Below, piece after piece: positions 26,910 to 35,857 of a stretch of DNA of 64,000 bases. How positions within the stretch are numbered: the first letter of the stretch is position 1; each line of letters begins with the position of its first letter. The position numbers were made by a program, and so were the translations under genes. The notes beneath the pieces are model-generated. The model ran no database searches. It was not told the DNA's origin and worked only from the letters and a program-made list of their open reading frames with translations. The DNA comes from a gamma proteobacterium SS-5 (GTDB taxonomy: Bacteria > Pseudomonadota > Gammaproteobacteria > Chromatiales > Chromatiaceae), in assembly GCA_009497875.2 (NCBI GenBank), contig CP032508.2, positions 2,666,001-2,730,000 on the forward strand, written 5' to 3'.

Positions 26910-28704
26910 GGCTCGTCTCCTGCTGGCTGAACATCTGCTGAATACTCTTGGCCACCCGGTGACCGTCCGCCACCGCATGCACCACGTCCGGGCCCTTGAC
27001 GCAGTCGCCGGCGCACCAGAGCCAAGGCTGGTTGGTGCGGCAGTCCTCATCCACCTGGATGCGGCCCCGGTTCCACTCCAGCGCCTCGGTCAGTTGTTCG
27101 CCGAGCAGGCTGACGTCAGCCATCTGGCCGATGGCCTCAACCACCATCTCGCCCTCATGCAACTGCTCGTCGCTGGGGTCGTACTGGGGGGCAAAGCGGC
27201 CCTGTTCGTCGAAGATGGAGAGTACCTTCCAGGTTTTCAAGCCCAGCAGCTCGCCTTGCTCATTGACTACGCATTCCTGCGGGCCTCGGGCATCGCGGAT
27301 ATCTATGCCCTCCTCCAGGGATTCCTTGACCTCGTCCGGGTCGGCGAGGAAGTGGGCAAGGTCTTCCAGCGCGGTGAGGGTGACCTTGATCTCACCGTAC
27401 TGCTGCTTCTGCAAGCGGGCCATGGAACGAGCGATATCCATGGCGACATTGCCGCCGCCGATCACGACCATTGAGCGCGGCGCCTGTATCTTTTCGCCTT
27501 CGGTGATGCGGCGCAGCAGGTCAACGGCCTTCTCGACCTTGGGATGATCGGAGCCGGGAATGCGGGTGCCACGCCCCATCTGCAGGCCGATGGCCAGCAC
27601 CACGGCATCATGCTCCTGGCGCAGTTGCTCCATGCTGATATCCTGGCCGATGCGGGTGTGGTAGCGGATCTCCACCCCCATGGACAGGATCATGTCCACG
27701 TCGCGCTGCAGGGTGTCGTAGGGCAGGCGGTATTCGGGGATGCCGTAGCGGGTCATGCCGCCGGCGTGGCCCAGGGCCTCGAAAATGGTCACCGCATGGC
27801 CCTGGCGCGCCAGGTCGAAGGCCGAGGTCAGGCCGGCGGGACCGGCACCGATAACGGCAATCTTACGCCCTGTGGCCGGGGCCGGTTCGCCGATGATGGC
27901 ACGCCAGCGCTCGTAGGGTACCTGCTCGGTGATATGGCGCTTGAGCCAGCGGATGGCGATGGGGTCACCCTCGTGGCGGGCGGCGCAGGCGGTCTCGCAG
28001 CGGTGGGTGCAGACCTTGCCGCAGATCTGCGACAGGGGATTGCTGTCGTAGAGCAGCTTCAGCGCCTGCTCGTAATCGCCGTCGCGAATGGCGGCGATGT
28101 ATTGGGGTACGGCCATATGGGTGGGACAGGTGGCCACACAAAGCCCGCAGGCAACACAGCGGTCGGCCTCCAGCTTGGCCTGTTCGACGTCATAACCCTG
28201 GACGATCTCGACAAAGGAATCGACGCGCGCTTCCGGTTCCAGCTCGCCCATCCGCACCCGCTCGCGCGCGGCCAGTTGATGGCCCTCGGGACGGTGATAG
28301 CCCAACTCGCTGTCGTCCCAATGTTTTTTGTCCACGCCAGGCATGAAGCGGAAGGCATCGGGGTCGGCCTCCACCCATTTGTAGGCGTTGGACATGGTCA
28401 GTGAGCCGGTCATGCAGACATCGACGCAAAGGGCGCACCAGCAGCAGCGGCCATAGTCGATGCGCGGGCGCAGGCCGGAATCACCCTCGCGGCTGGCAAT
28501 GCCCTCGGCCGGCAGCATGTCGATGGCACCATTCTGGCAGATGGTTTCGCAGGTGCCGCAGCCGATGCACTTGTCCATGTCGTTCTGATGAAAGCCACGG
28601 TAGCGCGGCGCGGCGGCGCGATTGAGCGGGTCCTTGATGCTGACCGGATCGCGGAAGATATTCTTCCAGGCCGAGAAGGGAGACAGTATGTCTTGCACGC
28701 TCAT
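26896..28704 (-). CDS. NuoI-like ferredoxin domain fused to GltD/NfnB-type FAD-NAD(P)H oxidoreductase
   Basis: A 602-residue fusion. Residues 1-110 form a NuoI/MbhN-like 2x[4Fe-4S] domain with Cys 46, 49, 52, 56 (DKCIGCGTCETIC) and Cys 87, 90, 93, 97. Residues 180-245 carry GltD-type clusters (DRCVACGLCVATCP, then ICGKVCTHRCETAC). From about 283 come FAD and pyridine-nucleotide folds (KIAVIGAGPAGLTSAFDLAR, later MVVIGGGNVAMDIARSMARL). The ATG at 28704 overlaps the NuoD-like stop (ATGA). It probably feeds or receives electrons for the membrane complex as an NAD(P)H or ferredoxin port. NADH versus NADPH cannot be told by eye. Confidence 0.88.
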   Translation of the reverse strand: MSVQDILSPFSAWKNIFRDPVSIKDPLNRAAAPRYRGFHQNDMDKCIGCGTCETICQNGAIDMLPAEGIASREGDSGLRPRIDYGRCCWCALCVDVCMTGSLTMSNAYKWVEADPDAFRFMPGVDKKHWDDSELGYHRPEGHQLAARERVRMGELEPEARVDSFVEIVQGYDVEQAKLEADRCVACGLCVATCPTHMAVPQYIAAIRDGDYEQALKLLYDSNPLSQICGKVCTHRCETACAARHEGDPIAIRWLKRHITEQVPYERWRAIIGEPAPATGRKIAVIGAGPAGLTSAFDLARQGHAVTIFEALGHAGGMTRYGIPEYRLPYDTLQRDVDMILSMGVEIRYHTRIGQDISMEQLRQEHDAVVLAIGLQMGRGTRIPGSDHPKVEKAVDLLRRITEGEKIQAPRSMVVIGGGNVAMDIARSMARLQKQQYGEIKVTLTALEDLAHFLADPDEVKESLEEGIDIRDARGPQECVVNEQGELLGLKTWKVLSIFDEQGRFAPQYDPSDEQLHEGEMVVEAIGQMADVSLLGEQLTEALEWNRGRIQVDEDCRTNQPWLWCAGDCVKGPDVVHAVADGHRVAKSIQQMFSQQETSHAGR

Positions 28705-29876
28705 CGTTCGATCTCCGGCGGATAGGTGTGCAGGGAGACCAGCAGGGCCGCCACGTCCGAGATATTGCAGTTGACGATCAGGCGCTCCAGCAGGGCCATG
28801 GCGTGGGTGTAGGAAGGCCCACGCACGTTGACCCGGCGCGGATAGCCGGAGCCATCGGTAACCAGATAATAGCCGTACTCGCCGCGTGAGCACTCACCGC
28901 GCACATAGGTCTCACCGTGTGGGATCTGCCAGTGCAGCACGTTGGGCAGGGGTGACATCACCGGACCCATGCGCGGCATCTTGGCCAGGATCTGGCGAAT
29001 CAGGTCCACCGACATCAGCAGGTCGCGGCGGCGCACATCGGCGCGGGTGTAGATGTCCGAGTCCTTGCCCACCACCGGCTCGAAATCCAGCTCGGGATAG
29101 ACCAGGTAGGGATCGTCCTTGCGCACATCGCGGGGAAAGCCCATGGCACGGGCCACCGGGCCGGTGATGCCGTACTGATCCAGCAAGGCCGGATCGACAT
29201 AGCCCACGCCAATGGTGCGCTTCTTGAATACGGCGTTGTGGAACATGACCTTGTCCACGTCCGCTAGAGTGCTTTCGATCTCTTGCAGGGTCTCTTCCAT
29301 GCGCCCGTCAAAGCCCTCCGGCAGGGTGTCGCGCACGCCGCCGGGGAGGATGAACATGTGATAGATGCGTGCGCCGGTCATCTCCTCAAACCGGTCCAGC
29401 ATCAGGTCGCGCACATAGGTGGTCCACTGGCCTATGACGCCCTGACCGAGCGCACCGGCCTGGCCGCCCAGGTACATGAGGTAGGAATTGATCCGGCCCA
29501 TTTCCAGGATCAGGGTACGAATCCAGCGCGCCTGCTCGGGTATCTCGATACCGGCCAGCTCTTCCACTGCGGCGGCATAGCAGTACTCATTGAAGTCCGG
29601 CTCGGGCACGCAAATGCGGCAGACGATGGGGAAGCACTGGATGAAGGTACGCCGCTCCATCAGCTTCTCGAAGCCACGGTGCAGGTAGCCGACGTGGGTC
29701 TTGCCTTCCACCACCTCATCGCCGCAGACGGTCAGCTCCACCGACATGTTGCCGGTGATGCCGGGGTGGTTGGGCCCCTGCCAGAGTTTGAGGTACTTGC
29801 CCGAGGTCAGGTCGATGTCGAGTTTGCCGTCAGGGCCCGGCTGGGGATACTGGCTGCGATCCGGCTGATAGGCCAT
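28701..29876 (-). CDS. NuoD/MbxL-like catalytic subunit of Mbx-type complex
   Basis: A 391-residue homologue of NuoD and of group 4 hydrogenase large subunits. GPNHPGITGNMSVEL and HVGYLHRGFEKLMERRT are shared with both. Cys 86 and Cys 89 (VCRIC) align with the N-terminal nickel motif, and Cys 99 lies in NEYCYAAAVEELAG, but the C-terminal DPCxxC is absent; the protein ends LHTYPPEIER. So it is neither a normal NiFe hydrogenase nor a standard NuoD. The Pyrococcus Mbx large subunit is the closest concept. One-base overlap with the NuoC-like gene. Confidence 0.85.
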   Translation of the reverse strand: MAYQPDRSQYPQPGPDGKLDIDLTSGKYLKLWQGPNHPGITGNMSVELTVCGDEVVEGKTHVGYLHRGFEKLMERRTFIQCFPIVCRICVPEPDFNEYCYAAAVEELAGIEIPEQARWIRTLILEMGRINSYLMYLGGQAGALGQGVIGQWTTYVRDLMLDRFEEMTGARIYHMFILPGGVRDTLPEGFDGRMEETLQEIESTLADVDKVMFHNAVFKKRTIGVGYVDPALLDQYGITGPVARAMGFPRDVRKDDPYLVYPELDFEPVVGKDSDIYTRADVRRRDLLMSVDLIRQILAKMPRMGPVMSPLPNVLHWQIPHGETYVRGECSRGEYGYYLVTDGSGYPRRVNVRGPSYTHAMALLERLIVNCNISDVAALLVSLHTYPPEIER

Positions 29877-30406
29877 CAGTGCTTCTCCGGATAAAGCTGA
29901 GCGCGCATGTGGGTCTCGGGGTCGCGGGTCTCGCGCCCGGCCCGCTCGGCGTATTGGCTGCGGGCGTACTCCAGGGTGTCGAAATCGCGCCGGTAGGGTG
30001 GTGTGGTGTTCCAGCCCTCCAAGATAAATTCTTCATGCAGACGCGGGCTACCGGGGAAGTCGATGCCAAACATCTCCCGAAGTTCACGCTGGTAGGTAGC
30101 CGCGGTCGGCCAGAGGTCGTGGATGCTCTCCATCACCGGGTTGGCGCGGTCGAGCATCACCCGCAGGCCCAGATCACGCCGGCTCAGGCGGTCGCAGAGC
30201 AGGTAGGTCAGCTGGAACTGACCGTCCTCGAGCCAATCCACCGCTGTCAGCAGCACCAGATGGCTGAAGCCCTCGCGGTCACGCAGATGGGTGAGCAGCG
30301 GGCGCAGCCGATCCTTATCCACCGTGATGAAGAACAGATTGGCGCGCTGCTCGGTCAATTCACCCAGCACAAACAGCGACTGCAGACGTTGGTAAAGCTC
30401 ACGCAT
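29876..30406 (-). CDS. NuoC/MbxK-like subunit of Mbx-type complex
   Basis: A 176-residue protein of the 30-kDa family: PVMESIHDLWPTAATYQREL then REMFGIDFPGSPRLHEEFIL, equivalent to the [10 protein letters not shown] signature of NuoC, and a tail YRRDFDTLEY. It couples the NuoB- and NuoD-like subunits. Its stop overlaps the next gene's start. Confidence 0.85.
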   Translation of the reverse strand: MRELYQRLQSLFVLGELTEQRANLFFITVDKDRLRPLLTHLRDREGFSHLVLLTAVDWLEDGQFQLTYLLCDRLSRRDLGLRVMLDRANPVMESIHDLWPTAATYQRELREMFGIDFPGSPRLHEEFILEGWNTTPPYRRDFDTLEYARSQYAERAGRETRDPETHMRAQLYPEKH

Positions 30407-30489
30407 GATGACTCAAAAACTCTGTATTTATGTTGCCCCCAGCCGACAGCCTTCAGCGGCCAGCTGGATGAGTGCGATCAGAGTCGCAC

Positions 30490-30675
30490 CTAAAACTCTA
30501 CTTGCTTGATTTCCGGCGGTTGCTTGGGCTTAGCGACCTTCTCTCCAACCTCGGCAATCTGTCTATTAACCTGTTTCTTCATGAAAAACGCCGCCAAACG
30601 ATCGATACTGTAACCCTGCTCCTTGGCGATACTGTCCTTGGTAGCCCAAAGCTCCTCAAGTACTTGGTCAGCCAT
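30490..30675 (-). CDS. Small antitoxin-like protein inside the Mbx-like operon
   Basis: A 61-residue protein with the core VLEELWATKDSIAKEQGYSI followed by an MKKQ, similar in pattern to the PIN-paired antitoxins at 24.5 and 25.3 kb. No PIN toxin is next to it. It lies between the NuoC-like and NuoB-like genes, in the same direction, so it is probably an orphan left by insertion and loss. Function unproven. Confidence 0.5.
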   Translation of the reverse strand: MADQVLEELWATKDSIAKEQGYSIDRLAAFFMKKQVNRQIAEVGEKVAKPKQPPEIKQVEF

Positions 30676-30689
30676 AATCTACCCCACCA

Positions 30690-30727
30690 GGCCAACCCCG
30701 GATTCCGCTACGCTGCATCCGGGCTAC
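30690..30727. repeat. REP-like half copy (CCCCGGATTCCG / CATCCGGGC)
   Basis: A single short arm pair CCCCGGATTCCGCTACGCTG to CATCCGGGCTAC, of the same family as the elements at 21.1 and 23.9 kb. It sits in the gap between the orphan small gene and the NuoB-like gene. Confidence 0.6.
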
Positions 30728-30776
30728 ATCTAACTACTAAACCCCTAAACTACTATCTTCTAGCCTTATGAAGGGC

Positions 30777-31418
30777 CTACCAGTTGTAATCCGGCATATC
30801 CCAGTCATGGATAACCTGCTTCTGGTTGGCCTTGTACCAGTCGAAGTTCTCGGCGTACTTGTTGGCGCCCTCGCACTGGCCGGCGCGGATCAGCTTCTTC
30901 AGATCCTCGAAGCCCTGCAGCAGCGCCTCGGGGCGGGGCATACAGCCGGTAATGTAGAGGTCCACCGGCAGGTACTGATCCAGACACTTGATGGTGTTGT
31001 AGGAATCCCAGTACATGCCGCCGTTAATGGTGCAACTGCCCAGCCCTACCACGTACTTGGGGTTCTGCATCTGCTCGTAGGAGCGGATCGCCCGCTTCAG
31101 TGTCTTGGTGCTCAGATAGCCCGAAATGATGAACAGGTTGGCCTGGCGCGGCGTCGGTCGCCATTGCACGCCGTAGCGGTAGGCGTCGAAGCGTGGTGTC
31201 ATCAGCGGGCGCATCTCGATGGCGCCACAGCCAGTGCCGAAGCCCAGAATCCACAGCGACTGCGAGCGGGCCCAGTTGAACAGGTCCTCGACGATCTTGC
31301 CGTAGGCCGCTGGCATCACGGTCGGTGCGGCCTCGCAGTAGTAATCCCGCAGCGGATCGACCTCGAACTCCTGGCCGTCGGGGGTTCTGACAATGCGTTT
31401 TTCCAGTTCCGGTTTCAT
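30777..31418 (-). CDS. NuoB/MbxJ-like subunit of Mbx-type complex
   Basis: A 213-residue relative of NuoB and hydrogenase small subunits. The first cluster motif is GTGCGAIEM with a single Cys at 64; nuoB in this window has two adjacent Cys there. Cys 129 (LGSCTINGGMYW) and Cys 159 (TGCMPRPEALLQGF) complete the usual ligand set, so the proximal cluster has three obvious Cys ligands plus an unknown fourth; Cys 28 and Cys 145 are possible substitutes. The C-terminal tail (KYAENFDWYKANQ) is longer than in NuoB. ATG at 31418 preferred over TTG. Confidence 0.85.
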   Translation of the reverse strand: MKPELEKRIVRTPDGQEFEVDPLRDYYCEAAPTVMPAAYGKIVEDLFNWARSQSLWILGFGTGCGAIEMRPLMTPRFDAYRYGVQWRPTPRQANLFIISGYLSTKTLKRAIRSYEQMQNPKYVVGLGSCTINGGMYWDSYNTIKCLDQYLPVDLYITGCMPRPEALLQGFEDLKKLIRAGQCEGANKYAENFDWYKANQKQVIHDWDMPDYNW

Positions 31419-31434
31419 GGCGAACAATCAAAAA

Positions 31435-31831
31435 GGGACGCAGAGAACGCTAAGAAGCGCAGAGGACGCAAAGGAAATATTTTGTTCATCACTCGCACCA
31501 TCTGTAATTTCGCTTGAACCCATAAAATCAATTCCACTGGAGCTTGAAGGCAAAACAGCCTCACTTATCTCTGCGTTCTTTGCGTCTTCTCTGCGCACTC
31601 TGCGTCCTAATGACCTAGACCAACACCAGGGTAAGAAGGGACGCAGAGAACGCTAAGAAGCGCAGAGGACGCAAAGGAAAATTTTTGTTCATCACTCGCA
31701 CCATCTGTAATTTCGCTTGAACCCATAAAATCAATTCCACTGAAGCTTGAAGGCAAAACAGCCTCACTTATCTCTGCGTTCTTTGCGTCTTCTCTGCGCA
31801 CTCTGCGTCCTAATGACCTAGACCAACACCA
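31435..31831. repeat. Tandem duplication (203-bp period) carrying GCAGAG palindromes
   Basis: Two nearly identical units begin at 31435 and 31638 with GGGACGCAGAGAACGCTAAG and end with CTCTGCGTCCTAATGACC plus CTAGACCAACACCA. That last segment is the 3' end and stop codon of the NuoH-like gene, so the duplication captured the gene's last 14 bases. It fills the gap between the NuoB- and NuoH-like genes. Recent, because only a few bases differ between units. Confidence 0.8.
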
Positions 31832-32723
31832 CGGCGAGGATGCCGATCGGCACCGCCCAGATGAGGAACCAGCGGATCGACTGTTCGACGCGGAAGCGCG
31901 GGAACACCACGCCCACCAGCACCGAGATCATGTAGATGCAGAACACCTTGAGGAAGAACACCGGCCAGCTGGCGGCGCCGCCGAAGAACAGGTTCATGTA
32001 GATGACGATCTTGGCGATGGGGAAGATGGCACGGTTGGTCTGCATCAGCGCCAGGTAGGAACTGTGGTACTCGGTGGGCGGGCCGATCGGGATTTCCTGC
32101 GGCGCCAGCACCACATCAAAGGGCGGCCGCATCATCGAACCCAAAAACGACAGCATGGCCGCCGTCACCGCCAAGGGGTTGGTGAACAGGGTCCAGTTGA
32201 GGAAGCTGCCCTGCTGGGCAGCGACTATGTCGGTTACCGACAGGGTCTGATACTGCAGCGCCACGGCGAATACCGCCAGGGCAAAGGGCAGCTCGGCGGC
32301 GGTGACCTGGGACAGGCCGCGGGTGATGCCTATGGCCGCGTGCGGATGGCCGCTCTCAGCCGCGCCCAGGGCCATGCCCAGGGTGCCGAAGAAGACGAAG
32401 TAGAGCGCCAGGATCAGGTCTCCGGCAAAGCTCATGTTGGAGAACATGTAGCTGCCGTAGATGGTCGGCACGAACAACAGCAGCCCCACCCCACCGGACA
32501 GGCGGAACACCGGGCCGAGGTAGAACATCACGCCATGGGTGATGGAGCTGCGCATGCTGTAGTTCTTGATCAGATCGGCATAGTTCTGCCAGATCGGGAT
32601 GCCATGCCGACGCCCTACCCGCGCGCCGATCTTCTGAATGAAGGCGTTGAGGATCATGCCGTAGTTGACCACGATGAACAGAGTCAACAGGGAATACGGG
32701 ATCTTCATCCAATCGAAGTCCAT
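31818..32723 (-). CDS. NuoH/MbxM-like membrane subunit
   Basis: A 301-residue homologue of NuoH and hydrogenase HycD/MbhM. Conserved stretches are NYADLIKNYSM, ALGAAESGHPHAAIGITRG, AAELPFALAVFAV and MMRPPFDVVLAPQEIPIGPP. About eight hydrophobic segments are visible. ATG at 32723 overlaps the stop of the fused antiporter gene by one base. It anchors the peripheral arm to the pump modules. Confidence 0.88.
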   Translation of the reverse strand: MDFDWMKIPYSLLTLFIVVNYGMILNAFIQKIGARVGRRHGIPIWQNYADLIKNYSMRSSITHGVMFYLGPVFRLSGGVGLLLFVPTIYGSYMFSNMSFAGDLILALYFVFFGTLGMALGAAESGHPHAAIGITRGLSQVTAAELPFALAVFAVALQYQTLSVTDIVAAQQGSFLNWTLFTNPLAVTAAMLSFLGSMMRPPFDVVLAPQEIPIGPPTEYHSSYLALMQTNRAIFPIAKIVIYMNLFFGGAASWPVFFLKVFCIYMISVLVGVVFPRFRVEQSIRWFLIWAVPIGILAVVLV

Positions 32724-35700
32724 CACATCATCCCCTTCTGCAGCAGATAGACCGCCACCACGAACAACAGCAGGTGTACCGCATAGGTCTGACCGTTACC
32801 CGTATAGAAGCGGCGCAGCAGATCGGCCAGCTGGTGCAGCAGATCGGTCAGGGTCTCCCAGAAGCGGGTGACCAGCGGTTGGGTGAGAAAGCCCAGGGCC
32901 TTGCGGTAAGGCGCAAAGAAGTTCCAGGCAAAGTGGGTGGTCTCCGGCCGGTAGGGGCGCTCGGCGGCAAAGACGATGTTGAACTGCTTGACCTTCTGCG
33001 CCCGGCGGTTGACGAACAGCAGCCAGAGGAACAGGGTCATGAAGATCACGCCGATGATGATCATGATCGGGATCGGCGCCCATTGACCGAACTGGCTGGT
33101 GATGGTCAGGCCCTCCCAGTTCAGGCTGGGACCGCCAGAGAAGAACTGACCGATGTAGGCATCCACATGGCGCAGGGCCAGGCCGGGCACCAGGGCAAAG
33201 ATCATCAGGAAGGCGACGAAGATCATCTGCGGCAGCACAATCCAGAACGGCGCTTCCTTGAGCTTGCGATGCTCATCCTTCAGCTGACCCAGGAAGATGG
33301 TATGGATCAGGCGGAACAGATAGAGGAAGGCGATAGGCCCAGCGAGGAAGATGATCACCAGCGGCAGACGATAGTCATCGGCCAGGATGGCGTTGTAGAA
33401 GATCCAGCGGCCACCGAAGCCGGACAGGGGCGGCACCCCGGACACGGCGATGATGCCGATCAGCACGGCAATGAAGCTCAGCGGCATCAGGGTGATCAGA
33501 CCGCCCATCTGGTACATCAGGCGGGTGCCGGTGCGCTTGGCGACACCGCCCACCGAGAGGAACAGCATGGACTTATAGATATAGTGGTTGATGACGAACA
33601 TCAGCGCCATCATCCAGCCCAGGTGGTTCATCATCGCCAGACCGAACACGGCATAGCCCATCTGGCCGATGGAGGAATAGGCCAGCAGGCGCTTGGCATC
33701 CTCCTGGAACACCGCCAGCAGGTTGCCCGTCAGGGCCGAGATGGCGCCGATCCAGAGCATCAGATAAGTCAGCTCGACCCCGTAGAGCTGCTGCTTGCCC
33801 ATGGTCATCAGCAACAGGGTCAGGCCGAACAGACCCGCCTTGAGCAGGATGCCGGACACCATCGGCGACACATCGGTCTCCGCCTCGGCATGGGCACCGG
33901 GCAGCCAGATGTGCAGGCCGACGGCGGCGGTCTTGGTAAGAAAGCCGATGGCCAGCAGCAGGAACACCCAGCCGGCCAGCTCGCCGTTGAGATCGGCCAG
34001 GCGCACCAAGGGGATCTGCCCTGCCCCCAGCCCGGCCAGGGCAAAGCCGGTGAGGATCAGGAAGGCCCCGCCGAGGGAGAAAACGACATAGGAAAGGGCA
34101 TGAGGCTCGGATTCCTTGCCGCGCAGGATGAGGAAATAGGAACCGACGGTGAGCAGTTCCCAGGCGGCGAAGAAATTAAAGCTGTTCTCCGCGACGATGA
34201 GCAGGGACAGACCGGCATACATCAACATGGCCGAGGGATAGAAACCCAGTCGCCGCTGGGCGCTGCCATAAAAGCTGGCGAGGAAGATAATCGCGCCGCC
34301 AAGCAGGATGATGCCGCCGTAGATCAGCTGCAGCGGGTCGTAGCCCGGATAGCTGAGCAGGAACCAGACGACCATGCCGCCAATGGCCAGCAGATTCTTC
34401 AGCCAGGCCGGCAGGGGCTCCAGCACCAGGAAGGCCAGGGCAAACAGCAATGGCAGCAGATGCAGCAGGTTGCTGTGGGGTGAGAGTTCACCCCAGATAT
34501 AGGCCAGGGCCCAAGCAGCCACCAGGGCCAGCATCACCACCGTGCGCTTGTGCCAGGGGCAGGCCAGGGGCTGTTGCGGCAGATCGCGCTTGATCACGTA
34601 GCCGAACCAGCGGAACAGGTAACCGGCCTCCAGCAGGCTGGCAAACAGCATCAAGCCCAGCAGCCAGAGCCGATCCGCCGCCGCCAGGGCATGTACCAGC
34701 TCCCACTTGGCATAAAAGCCGGGGAAAGGCGGCAGGCCCATGAGCAGGGCGATAAAGCTGGCAAAGGCAAACAGCAGCAGCGGCCGCTGGCGCAGGGCCG
34801 CCCAGTCTTTCAGCTCACGCCCCTGCACCAGGCCGGAAATCCAGAACAGACCGGCCTTGGCCACCCCGTGGGCGAGGAGAATACCGCCAACGACAAACAG
34901 ATAGTTGTCGCCAAGGATATCCTTCTGCCCCAGTACCAGCATCACCAGACCGATCTGGCCCACCGAGGAATAGCCGAGCAGGCGGCGATCATTCTCTTGG
35001 GCCAGGCTGAACAGATTGGCGGCGACGAAGGTGATCAGGCCGATGATGCTGGTGAGCATCAGCCAGTTGGGACCGGCGATCAGCAGCAGCTTGTCCAAGG
35101 CCACCAGGGAGGCTGCGCCCACGGCGGCGGAAATGATGGCGGAGAAGGCCGGATGGGCCGATTCATAGATATCCAGCGCCCAGCCATTGGCGGGAAAGGG
35201 CTTGAGCTCCAGCACCACCGCCATGAACATGAGGAAAAAGGCCAGGAAACCGCCCTTGAACAGCAGCGCGGACTGCTCGGCCATGCCATCGATATTGATG
35301 GTACCGGTGGCCTGGTAGGCAAAGAAGATACCGATCAGCAACAGGATCGACATCACCTGGGTCACGATCAGGTACTTGAAGCCCGCGCCCAGGGCGCGTC
35401 TGTCGTGGGACAACAGGATCAGGCCGCCGCTGGCGATCACCGTCAACTCGATGAAGACGAACAGATTGAATAGGTCGCGGGTAAGGATAACGCCGCTCAG
35501 GGCCATGCACAGCACCAGCAGCACCGACATCGCCCGCCGTCCCTGCTGCATCAGGGTATCGCGCAGATAGATGGCAGACAGCAACGCGGTGAGGTGCACC
35601 AGCAACAGCAGGGCCGCTTCGGCCAGGCCCAGGCGCAGGTTGACGGCAAAGGGCGGTGGCGCGCCTGCGGTGAAGATCTCGATCGGCACCAGGCCATCGA

Positions 35701-35857
35701 GGGCAAAGCCCTTGCTCCAGCAGAAGGCATTCCAGGTGAGGAAGGCCAGGGTCGCCAGGCTGATGCCGTAGGCGGCAAAGCGCCAGGAATCCCGCAGCAG
35801 CCCCAGCAGGAAGGCCGCGCCGAGACTGACGGCGATAAAGGCGATGCCATCTACCAT
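32723..35857 (-). CDS. Fused double antiporter subunit (MbxH-MbxH'-like, NuoL/M/N superfamily)
   Basis: A 1044-residue membrane protein with two complete MrpD/NuoN-like domains in one chain. In domain 1 the helix-5 Glu is residue 137 (FIELTVIASGG) and a Lys at 219 lies in VLELKPFPANG. In domain 2 the Glu is 567 (WELLTVGSYFLIL) and the Lys 642 (FLTKTAAVGLHIWLPGAHAE). In Pyrococcus mbx these are two genes, mbxH and mbxH'. The C-terminal 150 residues form an extra segment with a long amphipathic stretch. ATG at 35857 has GGGAG upstream; a GTG at 35872 is possible. Confidence 0.88.
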   Translation of the reverse strand: MVDGIAFIAVSLGAAFLLGLLRDSWRFAAYGISLATLAFLTWNAFCWSKGFALDGLVPIEIFTAGAPPPFAVNLRLGLAEAALLLLVHLTALLSAIYLRDTLMQQGRRAMSVLLVLCMALSGVILTRDLFNLFVFIELTVIASGGLILLSHDRRALGAGFKYLIVTQVMSILLLIGIFFAYQATGTINIDGMAEQSALLFKGGFLAFFLMFMAVVLELKPFPANGWALDIYESAHPAFSAIISAAVGAASLVALDKLLLIAGPNWLMLTSIIGLITFVAANLFSLAQENDRRLLGYSSVGQIGLVMLVLGQKDILGDNYLFVVGGILLAHGVAKAGLFWISGLVQGRELKDWAALRQRPLLLFAFASFIALLMGLPPFPGFYAKWELVHALAAADRLWLLGLMLFASLLEAGYLFRWFGYVIKRDLPQQPLACPWHKRTVVMLALVAAWALAYIWGELSPHSNLLHLLPLLFALAFLVLEPLPAWLKNLLAIGGMVVWFLLSYPGYDPLQLIYGGIILLGGAIIFLASFYGSAQRRLGFYPSAMLMYAGLSLLIVAENSFNFFAAWELLTVGSYFLILRGKESEPHALSYVVFSLGGAFLILTGFALAGLGAGQIPLVRLADLNGELAGWVFLLLAIGFLTKTAAVGLHIWLPGAHAEAETDVSPMVSGILLKAGLFGLTLLLMTMGKQQLYGVELTYLMLWIGAISALTGNLLAVFQEDAKRLLAYSSIGQMGYAVFGLAMMNHLGWMMALMFVINHYIYKSMLFLSVGGVAKRTGTRLMYQMGGLITLMPLSFIAVLIGIIAVSGVPPLSGFGGRWIFYNAILADDYRLPLVIIFLAGPIAFLYLFRLIHTIFLGQLKDEHRKLKEAPFWIVLPQMIFVAFLMIFALVPGLALRHVDAYIGQFFSGGPSLNWEGLTITSQFGQWAPIPIMIIIGVIFMTLFLWLLFVNRRAQKVKQFNIVFAAERPYRPETTHFAWNFFAPYRKALGFLTQPLVTRFWETLTDLLHQLADLLRRFYTGNGQTYAVHLLLFVVAVYLLQKGMM

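Noticed and set aside
26896-31418. Annotation as a [NiFe] hydrogenase
   Set aside because: Only one of two nickel-binding Cys pairs remains in the large subunit and no maturation genes are nearby.
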